Shown piece after piece: positions 50,649 to 59,203 of a stretch of DNA of 64,000 nucleotides. The position numbers and the translations under genes were made by a program. The notes under the pieces were generated by a model. The model did not search any database. It saw only the letters and a program-made list of their open reading frames with translations, and was not told where the DNA came from. Positions within the stretch are counted from its first letter, which is position 1. Every line of letters begins with the position of its first letter. The stretch comes from FEN-1219 sp036563665. GTDB taxonomy: Bacteria; Pseudomonadota; Gammaproteobacteria; Steroidobacterales; Rariloculaceae. The stretch covers positions 1 through 64,000 of the forward strand of contig DATCLY010000037.1 of NCBI GenBank assembly GCA_036563665.1, written 5' to 3'.

Positions 50649-51887
50649 TCAGCCGAGGACGTGCGACAGCAGGCCGTCGGCGAGCTTCGGCTCGAACCAG
50701 GTGGACTTCGGCGGCATGAGCCGGCCCGCGTCGGCCACGGCCATGAGCTGCTCCATTTGCGTGGGATGCAGCGAGAACGCGGCTGCCGCGTCGCCCGCGT
50801 CGACGCGGCGCTCGAGCTCGGCCAGGCCGCGCACGCCGCCCACGAAGTCGATGCGGGGATCCGTGCGCGGATCGCCGATGCCGAGCAGCGGGCCGAGCAC
50901 GCGGTCCTGCAGGAGGCTCACGTCGAGCGCGGCCACGGGGTCGTCGCGGGGAATCGCCCGCTCGGGCAGCTCGAGGCGGTACCACGCGTGCGCCACGTAC
51001 AGCCCGAACACGCCGCTGCGCTCCGGCCGCACCGGCGCGGCGCTGCGCCGCACCACGAAGGATTCGGCGAGCCGCTCGAGCAGCCGCTCGGCCGATAGGC
51101 CGTTCAGGTCGCGCACCACGCGGTTGTAATCGAGGATGCGCATCGCGTCGTGCGGGAACGCGACGGTCAAGAAGTACTCGTGGCTCGCGTCCGCCCCCGG
51201 CGCGCCCCGGCGCCGCGCGGCCGCGACGCGCGCCGCGGCCGCGGAGCGGTGATGGCCGTCCGCGATGTAGAGCGCTTCGAGCGCGTTCAGCGCGGCAGAG
51301 AACCGGCCGACGCGCTCGGGCTCCGCCACCCGCCAGACCGAGTGGCGCACGGCATTCGGCCCTTCCACGTCGAGCAGCGGCCGCTCTGTCGCGGCCTCCG
51401 TCGCGAGCGCCGCGAGCGCGGCATCGGCGCGGTACGCGCAGAGCACCGGGCCGGTCTGCGCGTTCAGCGCCTCGATGTGTCGCACGCGGTCGTTCTCCTT
51501 GTCGGGACGGGTGAGCTCGTGCCGGCGGATGCGATGGCGCTCGTAGGCGGCCACGGAGGCGACGAAGGCGACGCCCGTCTGGGCGTGGCCGTCCATCGTC
51601 ATGCGATAGACGTAGTACGACGGCGCGTCGTCGCGCACGAGCACGCCGTCGCGCGCGAGCCGCCGGAAATTTTCCGCGGCGCGCGCGTACACGGCCGCGT
51701 CGTACGGTGAAGCATCCGGCGGCAGCTCGATCTCCGCGCGCGAGACGCGCAGGAAGCTCCGCGGCTTGCCCGCCGCGAGCGCGGCGGCCTCGTCGCGGCT
51801 CACGACGTCGTAAGGCGGCGCGACGACTTCCGCTGCGTGCTCGGGGACGGGCCGCAGCGCGCGGAACGGTCTGACGAGGTCCTGCAT
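50649..51887 (-). CDS. DUF1015 family protein
   Basis: 412 aa soluble protein with the DUF1015 hallmarks: LVRPFRALRPVPEHAAEVVAPPYDVVS at the start, SFLRVSRAEIELPP, YVYRMTMDGHAQTGVAFVASV, HELTRPDKENDRVRH, ALYIADGHHRSAAAARVA and IDFVGGVRGLAELE. ADGHHR is the best conserved motif. No biochemical role is established for the family. It follows rimO by 21 bp on the same strand, suggesting an operon. Confidence 0.92.
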   Translation of the reverse strand: MQDLVRPFRALRPVPEHAAEVVAPPYDVVSRDEAAALAAGKPRSFLRVSRAEIELPPDASPYDAAVYARAAENFRRLARDGVLVRDDAPSYYVYRMTMDGHAQTGVAFVASVAAYERHRIRRHELTRPDKENDRVRHIEALNAQTGPVLCAYRADAALAALATEAATERPLLDVEGPNAVRHSVWRVAEPERVGRFSAALNALEALYIADGHHRSAAAARVAAARRRGAPGADASHEYFLTVAFPHDAMRILDYNRVVRDLNGLSAERLLERLAESFVVRRSAAPVRPERSGVFGLYVAHAWYRLELPERAIPRDDPVAALDVSLLQDRVLGPLLGIGDPRTDPRIDFVGGVRGLAELERRVDAGDAAAAFSLHPTQMEQLMAVADAGRLMPPKSTWFEPKLADGLLSHVLG

Positions 51888-51908
51888 GCCGCGATTATAG
51901 ATATCGGC

Positions 51909-53225
51909 TCACGCGGCCACCGGCTCGGCCCACAGGTCGTACTCGTCCGACCCGGTCACCCGCGCGCGCACGATGCCGCCGGGCCGCAGGCCTGTGGCCG
52001 GCAGGTACACGCGGCCGTCGATCTCGGGGGCGTCGCCCGCGGACCGCCCGAGCGCCTGATCGCCTTCGATCTCGTCCACGATGACGTCGATCGTGCCGCC
52101 CACCTTGCGGGCGAGGCGCCGTGCGCTGATCGCCTGCTGCGCGGCCATGAGCCGGTGCCAGCGCTCCTCCTTCACGGCCTCCGGCACGGCGCCCGGCAGC
52201 GCGTTGGCGGCCGCGTCGCGCACCGGCTCGTAGCGGAAGCAGCCCACCCGGTCGAGCTCGGCCTCCTCGAGCCACTCGAGCAGGTGCTCGAAGTCGCGCT
52301 CCGTCTCGCCGGGGAAGCCCACGATGAACGATGAGCGCACGGTGAGCTCGGGGACGGCCTCGCGCCAGCGCCGGATGCGCTCGAGCGTCTTCGCGTCCGC
52401 GGCGGGGCGGCGCATCGCCTTGAGGACGGTGGGGCTCGCGTGCTGGAACGGCACGTCGAGATACGGCAGGAGCTTCCCTTCGGCCATGAGCTCCACGAGC
52501 TCGTCGACGTGCGGATACGGGTACACGTAGTGGAGCCGCACCCACACGCCGAGCTCCGCGAGCGCGGCGCAGAGCTCCGTGATGCGAGCGGGCACGCTCC
52601 GGCCGCGCCACGCGGACGGCGCGTAGCCCAAATCCGACCCGTAGGCGCTCGTGTCCTGAGAGATGATCAAGAGCTCGCGCACGCCCGCCTTCACGAGTCG
52701 CTCGGCCTCCGTCAGCACGTCGGCCGCCGCGCGGCTCGCGAGCTTGCCGCGCAGCCGCGGGATGATGCAGAAGCTGCAGCGGTGGTTGCAGCCCTCGGAG
52801 ATCTTCACGTAGGCGTAGTGCCGGGGCGTGAGTCGGATGCCCTGGGGCGGGATCAAGTCGAGGAACGGGTCGTGCGGCGGCGGCAGCGCCTCGTGGATGG
52901 CCTGCATCACCGCCTCGTACTGATGCGGCCCCGTCACGGCCAGCACGCCGGGGTGCGCCTCGCGGATCGTGTCGGCCTCGGCGCCGAGGCAGCCGGTCAC
53001 GATCACGCGGCCGTTCTCGGCCAGCGCCTCGCCGATCGCCTCCAGGGACTCGTCGCGGGCGCTGTCGAGGAAGCCGCAGGTGTTCACCACCACCAGGTCA
53101 GCGCCCGCGTAGTCGGCCGCCGTCTCGTAGCCTTCCGCCCGCAGCCGGCTCAGGATGCGCTCGGAGTCCACCAGAGCCTTGGGGCAGCCGAGGCTCACGA
53201 AACCGATGCGGGGCGCTTGGGACAT
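51909..53225 (-). CDS. rimO: Ribosomal protein S12 methylthiotransferase RimO
   Basis: 438 aa radical-SAM methylthiotransferase that modifies the conserved Asp of ribosomal protein S12. It has the N-terminal UPF0004 domain (IGFVSLGCPKALVDSERIL, VVNTCGFLDSARDES, VTGCLGAEAD) with three cluster-binding cysteines. The radical-SAM motif is CNHRCSFC (residues near 150) in ISEGCNHRCSFCIIPRLRGK, and a C-terminal TRAM domain follows. The ATG at 53225 starts MSQAPRIGFVSLGCPK, the typical family start. Confidence 0.96.
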   Translation of the reverse strand: MSQAPRIGFVSLGCPKALVDSERILSRLRAEGYETAADYAGADLVVVNTCGFLDSARDESLEAIGEALAENGRVIVTGCLGAEADTIREAHPGVLAVTGPHQYEAVMQAIHEALPPPHDPFLDLIPPQGIRLTPRHYAYVKISEGCNHRCSFCIIPRLRGKLASRAAADVLTEAERLVKAGVRELLIISQDTSAYGSDLGYAPSAWRGRSVPARITELCAALAELGVWVRLHYVYPYPHVDELVELMAEGKLLPYLDVPFQHASPTVLKAMRRPAADAKTLERIRRWREAVPELTVRSSFIVGFPGETERDFEHLLEWLEEAELDRVGCFRYEPVRDAAANALPGAVPEAVKEERWHRLMAAQQAISARRLARKVGGTIDVIVDEIEGDQALGRSAGDAPEIDGRVYLPATGLRPGGIVRARVTGSDEYDLWAEPVAA

Positions 53226-53388
53226 CGACGGTTTTTTCAGGTCGATCGAGCGGGCGGGCCGCCTGCCGCGGCGACGAGGGGCCGGTATTCCGCCACGCGC
53301 GGGGCGAAAACGCAACGCCTGGGCTTTACCGGGCCCGAGGGCGGGGACCACAATCAGACTCCCGGCCGGTCCACCAGGCGGAGGCACC

Positions 53389-53859
53389 ATGGACAGCCCG
53401 CGACCCGAAATCGCCCGGGAGGCGCTGATGCAGCGGATCGGGGAGCCCCTGGGCACCTCCGACTGGTTCCTGGTGGACCAGGAACGGGTCAACGCCTTCG
53501 CCGACGCGACGCTGGATCACCAGTTCATCCACGTCGATCCCGAGCGGGCCCGCGCCACGCCGTTCGGCGGCACGATCGCCCACGGCCTGCTCACGTTGTC
53601 GCTGATCGTGCCGCTGTGTATCGATTTCGTGCCGAGGATCGCGGGCACGCGGCTGCTCCTGAACTACGGGTTCGACAAGGTGCGGTTCGTGGCCCCCGTC
53701 AGGGTGGGTCGCCGGATTCGGGCCACGGGCCGGCTGACCGGCGTGACCGAGCGTGCGCCCGGGCAGGTGCTGATCAAGATCGACGTCGTGGTCGACGTCG
53801 AGGATGAGGAGAAGCCTGCCCTCGTCGCCGAATGGCTGAGCCTCCATGTCGTCGCGTGA
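53389..53859 (+). CDS. MaoC-like (R)-specific enoyl-CoA hydratase
   Basis: 156 aa hot-dog-fold protein. The hydratase-2 motif is complete: FADATLDHQFIHVDPERARATPFGGTIAHGLL, with the catalytic Asp and His in DATLDHQFIH. It hydrates trans-2-enoyl-CoA or a related acyl thioester. GGCGGAGG lies just before the ATG. Its end overlaps a possible 51-aa basic gene by 14 bp. Confidence 0.9.
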   Translation: MDSPRPEIAREALMQRIGEPLGTSDWFLVDQERVNAFADATLDHQFIHVDPERARATPFGGTIAHGLLTLSLIVPLCIDFVPRIAGTRLLLNYGFDKVRFVAPVRVGRRIRATGRLTGVTERAPGQVLIKIDVVVDVEDEEKPALVAEWLSLHVVA

Positions 53860-54001
53860 GCGGCGCCGCTGGGTGATCGACCGCGTCGTGAAGGCGCGGC
53901 AGAAGCGGCCTGCGCGCAACGGCCCCGGCGGCGACGGCAAGCCCGGCGGGCCGAGCGCCAGCGCGGGCGGCAAGAAACCGAAGGACAAGCCGACGAAATG
54001 A
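53846..54001 (+). CDS. Possible small basic protein, 51 aa
   Basis: Reads MSSRERRRWVIDRVVKARQK, then a Gly/Ser/Lys-rich tail (GPGGDGKPGGPSASAGGKKP). It overlaps the MaoC gene by 14 bp at the front and the peptidase ATG at the back (ATGA), the kind of coupling seen in real operons. It has no family I recognise. It could also be a decayed remnant. Confidence 0.4.
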   Translation: MSSRERRRWVIDRVVKARQKRPARNGPGGDGKPGGPSASAGGKKPKDKPTK

Positions 54002-55800
54002 AGGTGGAAGAGGAAGAGTGCATTTGGATCGCGGCTGGAAAGCCGCTCCCACACGGAACGCCGACGCTCCCACACGGAACGCCGACGCTCCCGCACGGAA
54101 CGCCGGCGCTTCCACACCGGAAGCCGGTCGCGCACGTCGTGCTGGCGGCGGTGCTCGTGCTCGGGGCGTGCGGCGACGCCGAGACGCAGCAGGCGGCGCC
54201 CGAAGCCGCGCTCGAGCAGGCGGCGGCCGCCGTCGACGGCGACTACATCCGCTCGGTCGTGGCCGAGCTCGCGGACGACGCGTACGAGGGCCGCGCGCCG
54301 GGCACCGAGGGCGACCGGCAGGCCCGCGCCTTCATGCAGGCCGAGCTCGAGCGGCTCGGCTTCGAGCCCGCCTTTGACGGCGAGTGGCAACAGCCGTTCG
54401 AGCTCGTGGGCATTCGCAGCGAGATGCCCGCCACCTGGCGCTTCGAGCGCGGCGGCGAGTCGGTGGAGCTCGCGGCCAGCACCGATTTCATCGCGGCGAG
54501 CGGGGTGCAAGCCGAGCGTGCCGCCGTGCAGGGCGCGGAGCTCGTGTTCGTGGGCTACGGCATCCAGGCGCCGGAGTACGACTGGGACGACTTCAAGGGT
54601 GCCGACCTCCAGGGTCGCGTGCTGGTGATGCTCAACAACGACCCGGACTGGGACCCGGAGCTCTTCGCCGGCGTGGAGCGGCTCTATTACGGTCGCTGGA
54701 CCTATAAATATGAGAGCGCCGCGCGGCAGGGCGCGGCGGGGGCCATCATCATCCACACCACCCCGTCGGCCGGATACCCCTGGCAGGTGGTGCAATCGTC
54801 GTGGAGCGGCGAGCAGTTCCAGCTGCCCGCCGGCGACGAGCCGCGCATCGCCATCGAGTCGTGGGTGACCGAGGAGGCGGCCCGCCGCCTGTTCGCGCTC
54901 GCGGGCCACGATCTCGACGCGCTGATCGAGCGCGCCAGGCGGCGCGACTTCGAGCCCGTGCCGCTCGGCGTGACCACCTCCATCGAGCTCGCGAACACGT
55001 TGACCCGCACGCAGTCGGCGAACGTGGCCGGTGTGCTCCGGGGCAGCGACCCGGAGCTCGCCGACGAGTACGTGATCTATCTGGCCCATCACGATCACCT
55101 CGGGAAAGGCGTGCCGAACCCGTCCGGCGATCAGAGCGACACGATCTACAACGGCGCGCGCGACAACGCTTCGGGCGTCGGCATGGTGCTCGCGATCGGC
55201 AGCGCGTTCGCGGCGCTGCCGGAGCCGCCCAGGCGATCGATCATGCTGCTCTTCGTGGGAGCCGAGGAGCAGGGTCTCCTGGGCTCCGAATATTTCGCGG
55301 CGCATCCGCCCGTGCACCCCGGCAAGATGGCGGCGGCCGTGAACTTCGACAGCGGCAACATCTGGGGCGCAACGCGCGACATCGTGTTCATCGGCCTCGG
55401 CAAATCGAGCCTCGACGAGGTGGCGACGCGGGTGGCCGAGCGGCTCGGCCGCGTCGTGAAGGGCGACGAGTTTCCGGACCGCGGCTACTACTACCGCTCC
55501 GACCAGTTCAACTTCGCGAAGATCGGCGTGCCCGCGTTCTATTTCGATCCGGGGACGGAGTTCGTGGGCCGCCCCGAGGGCTGGGGCGTCGAGCGCATCA
55601 ACGAGTGGAACGAGCGCGACTACCACCAGCCGAGCGACGAGCTGACCGACGACTGGCGCTTCGACGGCATGGTGGAGGACGCGCGCTTCGGCTTCTTCGC
55701 GGGCCACCTCATCGCGAACGCCGACGAGCTGCCGCGCTGGAACCCCGGAGACGAGTTCGAAGCCGCCCGCCTGCGCGCGCTCGAGGAGGCCGGGCGCTAG
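53998..55800 (+). CDS. M28-family zinc metallopeptidase lipoprotein with repeat-derived N-terminus
   Basis: 600 aa as read from 53998. Residues about 42-58 form a lipoprotein signal (VAHVVLAAVLVLGAC, lipobox LGAC). Then come an M28 N-terminal part, an inserted PA domain (VFVGYGIQAPEYDWDDFKGADLQGRVLVML) and the catalytic part with zinc ligands in YLAHHDHLG, NGARDNASGVG, GAEEQGLLGSEYF and YHQPSDEL. It removes N-terminal residues from peptides at the outer membrane or periplasm. Oddly, residues 8-44 come from a REP core followed by a 21-bp tandem repeat (HGTPTLP units), in front of the signal. Normal lipoproteins start 3-10 residues before the hydrophobic stretch, so export may be altered or a non-ATG start used. 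Confidence 0.88.
   Translation: MKVEEEECIWIAAGKPLPHGTPTLPHGTPTLPHGTPALPHRKPVAHVVLAAVLVLGACGDAETQQAAPEAALEQAAAAVDGDYIRSVVAELADDAYEGRAPGTEGDRQARAFMQAELERLGFEPAFDGEWQQPFELVGIRSEMPATWRFERGGESVELAASTDFIAASGVQAERAAVQGAELVFVGYGIQAPEYDWDDFKGADLQGRVLVMLNNDPDWDPELFAGVERLYYGRWTYKYESAARQGAAGAIIIHTTPSAGYPWQVVQSSWSGEQFQLPAGDEPRIAIESWVTEEAARRLFALAGHDLDALIERARRRDFEPVPLGVTTSIELANTLTRTQSANVAGVLRGSDPELADEYVIYLAHHDHLGKGVPNPSGDQSDTIYNGARDNASGVGMVLAIGSAFAALPEPPRRSIMLLFVGAEEQGLLGSEYFAAHPPVHPGKMAAAVNFDSGNIWGATRDIVFIGLGKSSLDEVATRVAERLGRVVKGDEFPDRGYYYRSDQFNFAKIGVPAFYFDPGTEFVGRPEGWGVERINEWNERDYHQPSDELTDDWRFDGMVEDARFGFFAGHLIANADELPRWNPGDEFEAARLRALEEAGR
54027..54129. repeat. REP core joined to a 21-bp tandem repeat inside the peptidase gene
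   Basis: REP core (inverse orientation) at 54027-54052. Four 21-bp units follow at 54046-54066, 54067-54087, 54088-54108 and 54109-54129, the first two identical (CTCCCACACGGAACGCCGAC plus G), the third with two changes and the fourth diverged. The first unit overlaps the REP end, so the tandem array probably grew from it. It is in frame: seven codons per unit. Confidence 0.85.
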
Positions 55801-55849
55801 GGACGAAGCGGCCGCGCCGACGCCGGGCCGCACCGATCGCGCGTCGCGC

Positions 55850-56152
55850 TCAGTCGCTGTGGCACTCGTAAATGACCGGCACGCCGAACTCCTCGGCGTA
55901 GCGGCTGGCGATGAAGATGGCGTCCTCCTTGGACATCGCCTCGCCGTCGACGATGGTCTGGCAACGCCAGCCGGTCGGGCCGGCGCCGCCGTCCGCGCTG
56001 TAGGACAGGTGCTCGATGGTGACCACTCGGTCGGCCGCGCCGGGGCGGGCCGTCGTGTGCAGCCGCAGGAAATTCGGCTCGGTGTAGGTTTCCGTGGGCC
56101 GGATGCTGGGCTTCAACTTCGCCGCCGGCCGCCGACGCTCGCCGTTGCGCAT
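55850..56152 (-). CDS. Hypothetical protein, 100 aa
   Basis: Not recognised. Basic N-terminus (MRNGERRRPAAKLKPSIRPT) followed by a compact soluble part: YTEPNFLRLHTTARPGAADRV, VTIEHLSYSADGG, GWRCQTIVDGEAMSKEDAIFIASRYAEEFGVPVIYECH. The helix and strand pattern and regular codon use suggest a real gene. It converges on the M28 peptidase gene (49 bp apart). Confidence 0.55.
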   Translation of the reverse strand: MRNGERRRPAAKLKPSIRPTETYTEPNFLRLHTTARPGAADRVVTIEHLSYSADGGAGPTGWRCQTIVDGEAMSKEDAIFIASRYAEEFGVPVIYECHSD

Positions 56153-56420
56153 CGCGATGCTCGTGACTCAGGACCGCCTTCGGCCGCTCCCTTGCGCGGT
56201 TTGCAATCGGTATGCCAACCGTCCAGGCCTCGGCGGCGCCGACGGGCACGAGACGCTTATGTCAACGCGGGTGACGCGTTGCGTCAGAAATGTACCTGCC
56301 GGGCAGCCCGCGCTCCCGTCCGAGCGGCCGTCGGCGTCGTGACCGCTCTCACAGCGGCGTCCGGATGTTTTCTGATTCAATGCTTCTGCCCATCGAACAG
56401 TACCGGGACCGGATCACCTC

Positions 56421-57749
56421 GTGAGCGCGGCGCGCGAAGAACAACCGAACGGCAGCCGCAGCGGCGCGAGCATCCGCTTCGTTCAGCGGTTCCTGCAGCA
56501 ACGACCGCACGGCAAGCTCACGGCGTTGCTGCTGGTCCAGCTCGACGCCTTCAACCGGATCGCCACCACGTTCGGGCACGATCGCTGCGAGTCCTTCTGC
56601 AGCGACTACGCCGAGCAGCTGCGCGGCTCGCTGCCGCCGCTCACGCCGGTCATTCGCTTATCGGAGCGGCGCTTCGCGGTGCTGCTCGCGCTCGACTCGA
56701 TGTCCGCCGTCATGGACGCGGCGATCGCGCTCGCGGAGGAGCGGCCTCCGCTCCTGACCGTGGGCGGCGACGCGTTCCTCGTGGACGTGACGCTCGGCAT
56801 CGCCGTCTACCCGTCGCATGCCGACGAGGCGACGAGCCTGTTCCGCCGCGCGGAGCTCGCCCTCAAGGAGGCGCGCGAGGCGGAGCTGCCGTTCGAGATC
56901 TACCGTCCCGACGCCACGCAGCAGCAGGCGGCGCTCTGGAAGCTCGAGACGGAGCTCGAGCAGGCCGTCAAGCGCCGGGAGCTCGAGGTCTACTTCCAGC
57001 CGAAGCTCGCGCTCGCGAGCGGCACCGTGGCCGGCGTCGAGGCGCTCGCCCGCTGGCGCACGTCCGCCGGCAGGTTCGTGCCGGCCACCGACTTCATCCC
57101 GCTCGCGGAGCGCACGGGCAGCGTGGTGCCGATCACCTGGCTGGTGTTCGACTGCATTCTCGAGTGCGCCGGGCAGTGGCAGCGTCCCGCGGACGGCTTC
57201 GCCGTGGCGGTCAACGTCTCACCGCAGGTGCTCGCGCACTCCGAGTTCCCGGCGCGGCTGCAGCGCCTGCACGAGGGGCTCGCGGCGCTCGGAATCGGGC
57301 TCACCGTGGAGCTCACGGAGGACAGGCTCGTGCAGGGCGACGGCGCGTCGCTCGAGTGCATGGAGCGCATCCGGAAGCTCGGCGTGGAGCTCGCGATCGA
57401 CGATTTCGGCAAGGGCTACTCGTCGCTGTCGTACCTCAAGCAAATCCCGGCCTCCGAGATCAAGATCGACAAGCGGTTCGTGGCCACGATCGCGATCGAC
57501 GAGAAGGACAGGCACATCGTGGAATCCGTGGTGGCGCTCGCGCACGCGTTCGGCATGCGGGTGGTGGCCGAGGGCGTGGACACCGCGGAAGCGCTGCAGA
57601 CGGTTCAAGCGCTCGGTTGCGAGATGGCGCAGGGCTTCTTCATCGCGCGTCCCATGCGCGGCGACCGGATTCCCGAGTGGATCGCCAATTACCGCTCATC
57701 CGTAGCCTCGACTCCGTCCAAGGTGTGGGTGGCACCGGCCGCCGTCTAG
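56421..57749 (+). CDS. EAL-domain cyclic-di-GMP phosphodiesterase with degenerate GGDEF domain
   Basis: 442 aa. Residues about 25-165 are a GGDEF fold whose active-site loop has become LSERRFAVLLAL, so no cyclase activity is expected. Residues about 180-425 are an EAL domain with the catalytic set kept: VEALARW, AVNVSPQVL, TVELTEDRL, AIDDFGKGYSSLSYLKQIPASEIKIDKRFV and VVAEGVDTAEAL. It should hydrolyse c-di-GMP to pGpG. No membrane or sensor domain. Starts with GTG at 56421; 35 bp before the waaA gene, so it may be co-transcribed with the Kdo operon. Confidence 0.9.
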   Translation: MSAAREEQPNGSRSGASIRFVQRFLQQRPHGKLTALLLVQLDAFNRIATTFGHDRCESFCSDYAEQLRGSLPPLTPVIRLSERRFAVLLALDSMSAVMDAAIALAEERPPLLTVGGDAFLVDVTLGIAVYPSHADEATSLFRRAELALKEAREAELPFEIYRPDATQQQAALWKLETELEQAVKRRELEVYFQPKLALASGTVAGVEALARWRTSAGRFVPATDFIPLAERTGSVVPITWLVFDCILECAGQWQRPADGFAVAVNVSPQVLAHSEFPARLQRLHEGLAALGIGLTVELTEDRLVQGDGASLECMERIRKLGVELAIDDFGKGYSSLSYLKQIPASEIKIDKRFVATIAIDEKDRHIVESVVALAHAFGMRVVAEGVDTAEALQTVQALGCEMAQGFFIARPMRGDRIPEWIANYRSSVASTPSKVWVAPAAV

Positions 57750-57784
57750 AATAGCGCGCACGTCGGAATCGCCTGGGGATTCGG

Positions 57785-59194
57785 ATGGGCGCGTTGCTCG
57801 ACCTCGGCTATTTGCTTGGGACGGTGGTCCTGTCGCCGTGGATCGCCTACCGCCTGACCGTCTCCCGAGGCTGGCACGAGCTCGCCACGCGCGCGGGGCT
57901 CAAGCTCGGCGAGCCCCTGCAGGGCTCGATCTGGCTCCACGGCTCCTCGGCCGGCGAGGTGTCGCTGCTGCGCCCGTTGATCGCGCGGCTGGAGCGCGAG
58001 CTCCCTTCGACCCCGCTCCTGATCTCGACGTTCACGTCCACCGGGCTCGAGGCCGCCCGCAAGCTCTACCCACGCCACCGCGTGACGCCGTTCCCGCTCG
58101 ATCTGTCGTTCGTCGTGCGCCGCTGCCTGCGGCGCTACCGGCCGAAGCTGGTGGTGATCGTGGAATCCGAGCTGTGGCCCAACTTCATCCTGGCCGCGCG
58201 CCGCTGCGGCGTGCCGGTGATCGTAGTGAACGGCAAGATGTCCGCGAAGTCGCATCGGCTCTACGCCCGCACCCGGCTGATCCCACGCGTGCTGCGCGAG
58301 CTCACGGCCTTCGGCGTGCAGACCGAGGAGCACGCCGAGCGCTACCGGTCGCTGGGCGTGGCGCCGGAGCGGATTCGGGTGACCGGCAACATGAAGTACG
58401 ACTTGCCGCTGCCGCGCGCCGACGACGAGCGCACGCGCGTGCTGCGCGCCGCGTTGGGCTACACCGACGGCACGGTGGTGGTGATCGGCGGGAGCCTGCA
58501 CGGTGGCGAGGACGAGACGCTGCTCGACGCCTGCCGCGGCGTGGACCCGCGCGGCGAGCGCTGCGCGCTGATCCTCGTGCCGCGCTACCCCTCGGACACC
58601 GAGCTCTTCGAGCAGCACGCGCGCGAGCGGGGGCTCAAGCCCGTGCGCAAGACCGCCGTCGACGCCGGCCGCGAGGAGCCGCCCGGCCGCAGCGGCGTGC
58701 TGATCGTGGACACGATCGGCGAGCTCGGCGCGCTCTACGGCGTGGCCGACGTCGCGTTCGTGGGCGGCAGCTTGTTCTACCGCGGCAGCAACAAGGGCGG
58801 GCACAACCTCATGGAGCCCGCGGTGCTCGGCGTGCCCGTGCTGTTCGGCCCTTACAACTTTAGCTTCAAGGAGACGGTGGAGGACCTGCTGCGTGCGGAC
58901 GCCGGGCGGCTCGTGCGCGACCGCGGCGAGCTCGAGCGCGCGCTCGCGCAGCTCGTGGCGAGCCCGGAGGCGAGGCGCGAGCTCGGCGAGCGGGGCCGGC
59001 AGGTGGTGCTGCGCGGCCAGGGCGCGACGGAACGCAATTTCGCGCTGCTCCAGGCCGCCTTGCGGCGCGACAGCGATGCTTGCAGCTCATCTGCTTTGCC
59101 CGCAAAATGCCGCGAGCAATCGTCTCTCCGCCCGGCGGAGCCCACGTCTTCCTCGCCCGGGCCGTCCTCCCGGCCTCCGGCCCATGAACGGTAA
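57785..59194 (+). CDS. waaA: Kdo transferase WaaA (KdtA), first copy
   Basis: 469 aa GT30 enzyme adding 3-deoxy-D-manno-octulosonate to lipid A precursor at the inner membrane. N-terminal membrane-associated helix (LLGTVVLSPWIAYRLTV), then IWLHGSSAGEVSLLRPLI with the catalytic Glu, VIVESELWPNFILAARRCGVPVIVVNGKMS, RVTGNMKYDLPLP, VVVIGGSLHGGEDETLL and VAFVGGSLFYRGSNKGGHNLMEPAVLGVPVLFGPYNFSF (CMP-Kdo site). A low-complexity Ser/Pro tail of about 40 residues follows. It lies 9 bp before kdsA. A second, diverged copy ends the operon. Confidence 0.92.
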   Translation: MGALLDLGYLLGTVVLSPWIAYRLTVSRGWHELATRAGLKLGEPLQGSIWLHGSSAGEVSLLRPLIARLERELPSTPLLISTFTSTGLEAARKLYPRHRVTPFPLDLSFVVRRCLRRYRPKLVVIVESELWPNFILAARRCGVPVIVVNGKMSAKSHRLYARTRLIPRVLRELTAFGVQTEEHAERYRSLGVAPERIRVTGNMKYDLPLPRADDERTRVLRAALGYTDGTVVVIGGSLHGGEDETLLDACRGVDPRGERCALILVPRYPSDTELFEQHARERGLKPVRKTAVDAGREEPPGRSGVLIVDTIGELGALYGVADVAFVGGSLFYRGSNKGGHNLMEPAVLGVPVLFGPYNFSFKETVEDLLRADAGRLVRDRGELERALAQLVASPEARRELGERGRQVVLRGQGATERNFALLQAALRRDSDACSSSALPAKCREQSSLRPAEPTSSSPGPSSRPPAHER

Positions 59195-59203
59195 ACGCTA
59201 ACC

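Noticed and set aside
54046..54129. The 21-bp tandem array considered as a CRISPR
   Set aside because: There are no spacers; units abut directly and lie within a peptidase frame.
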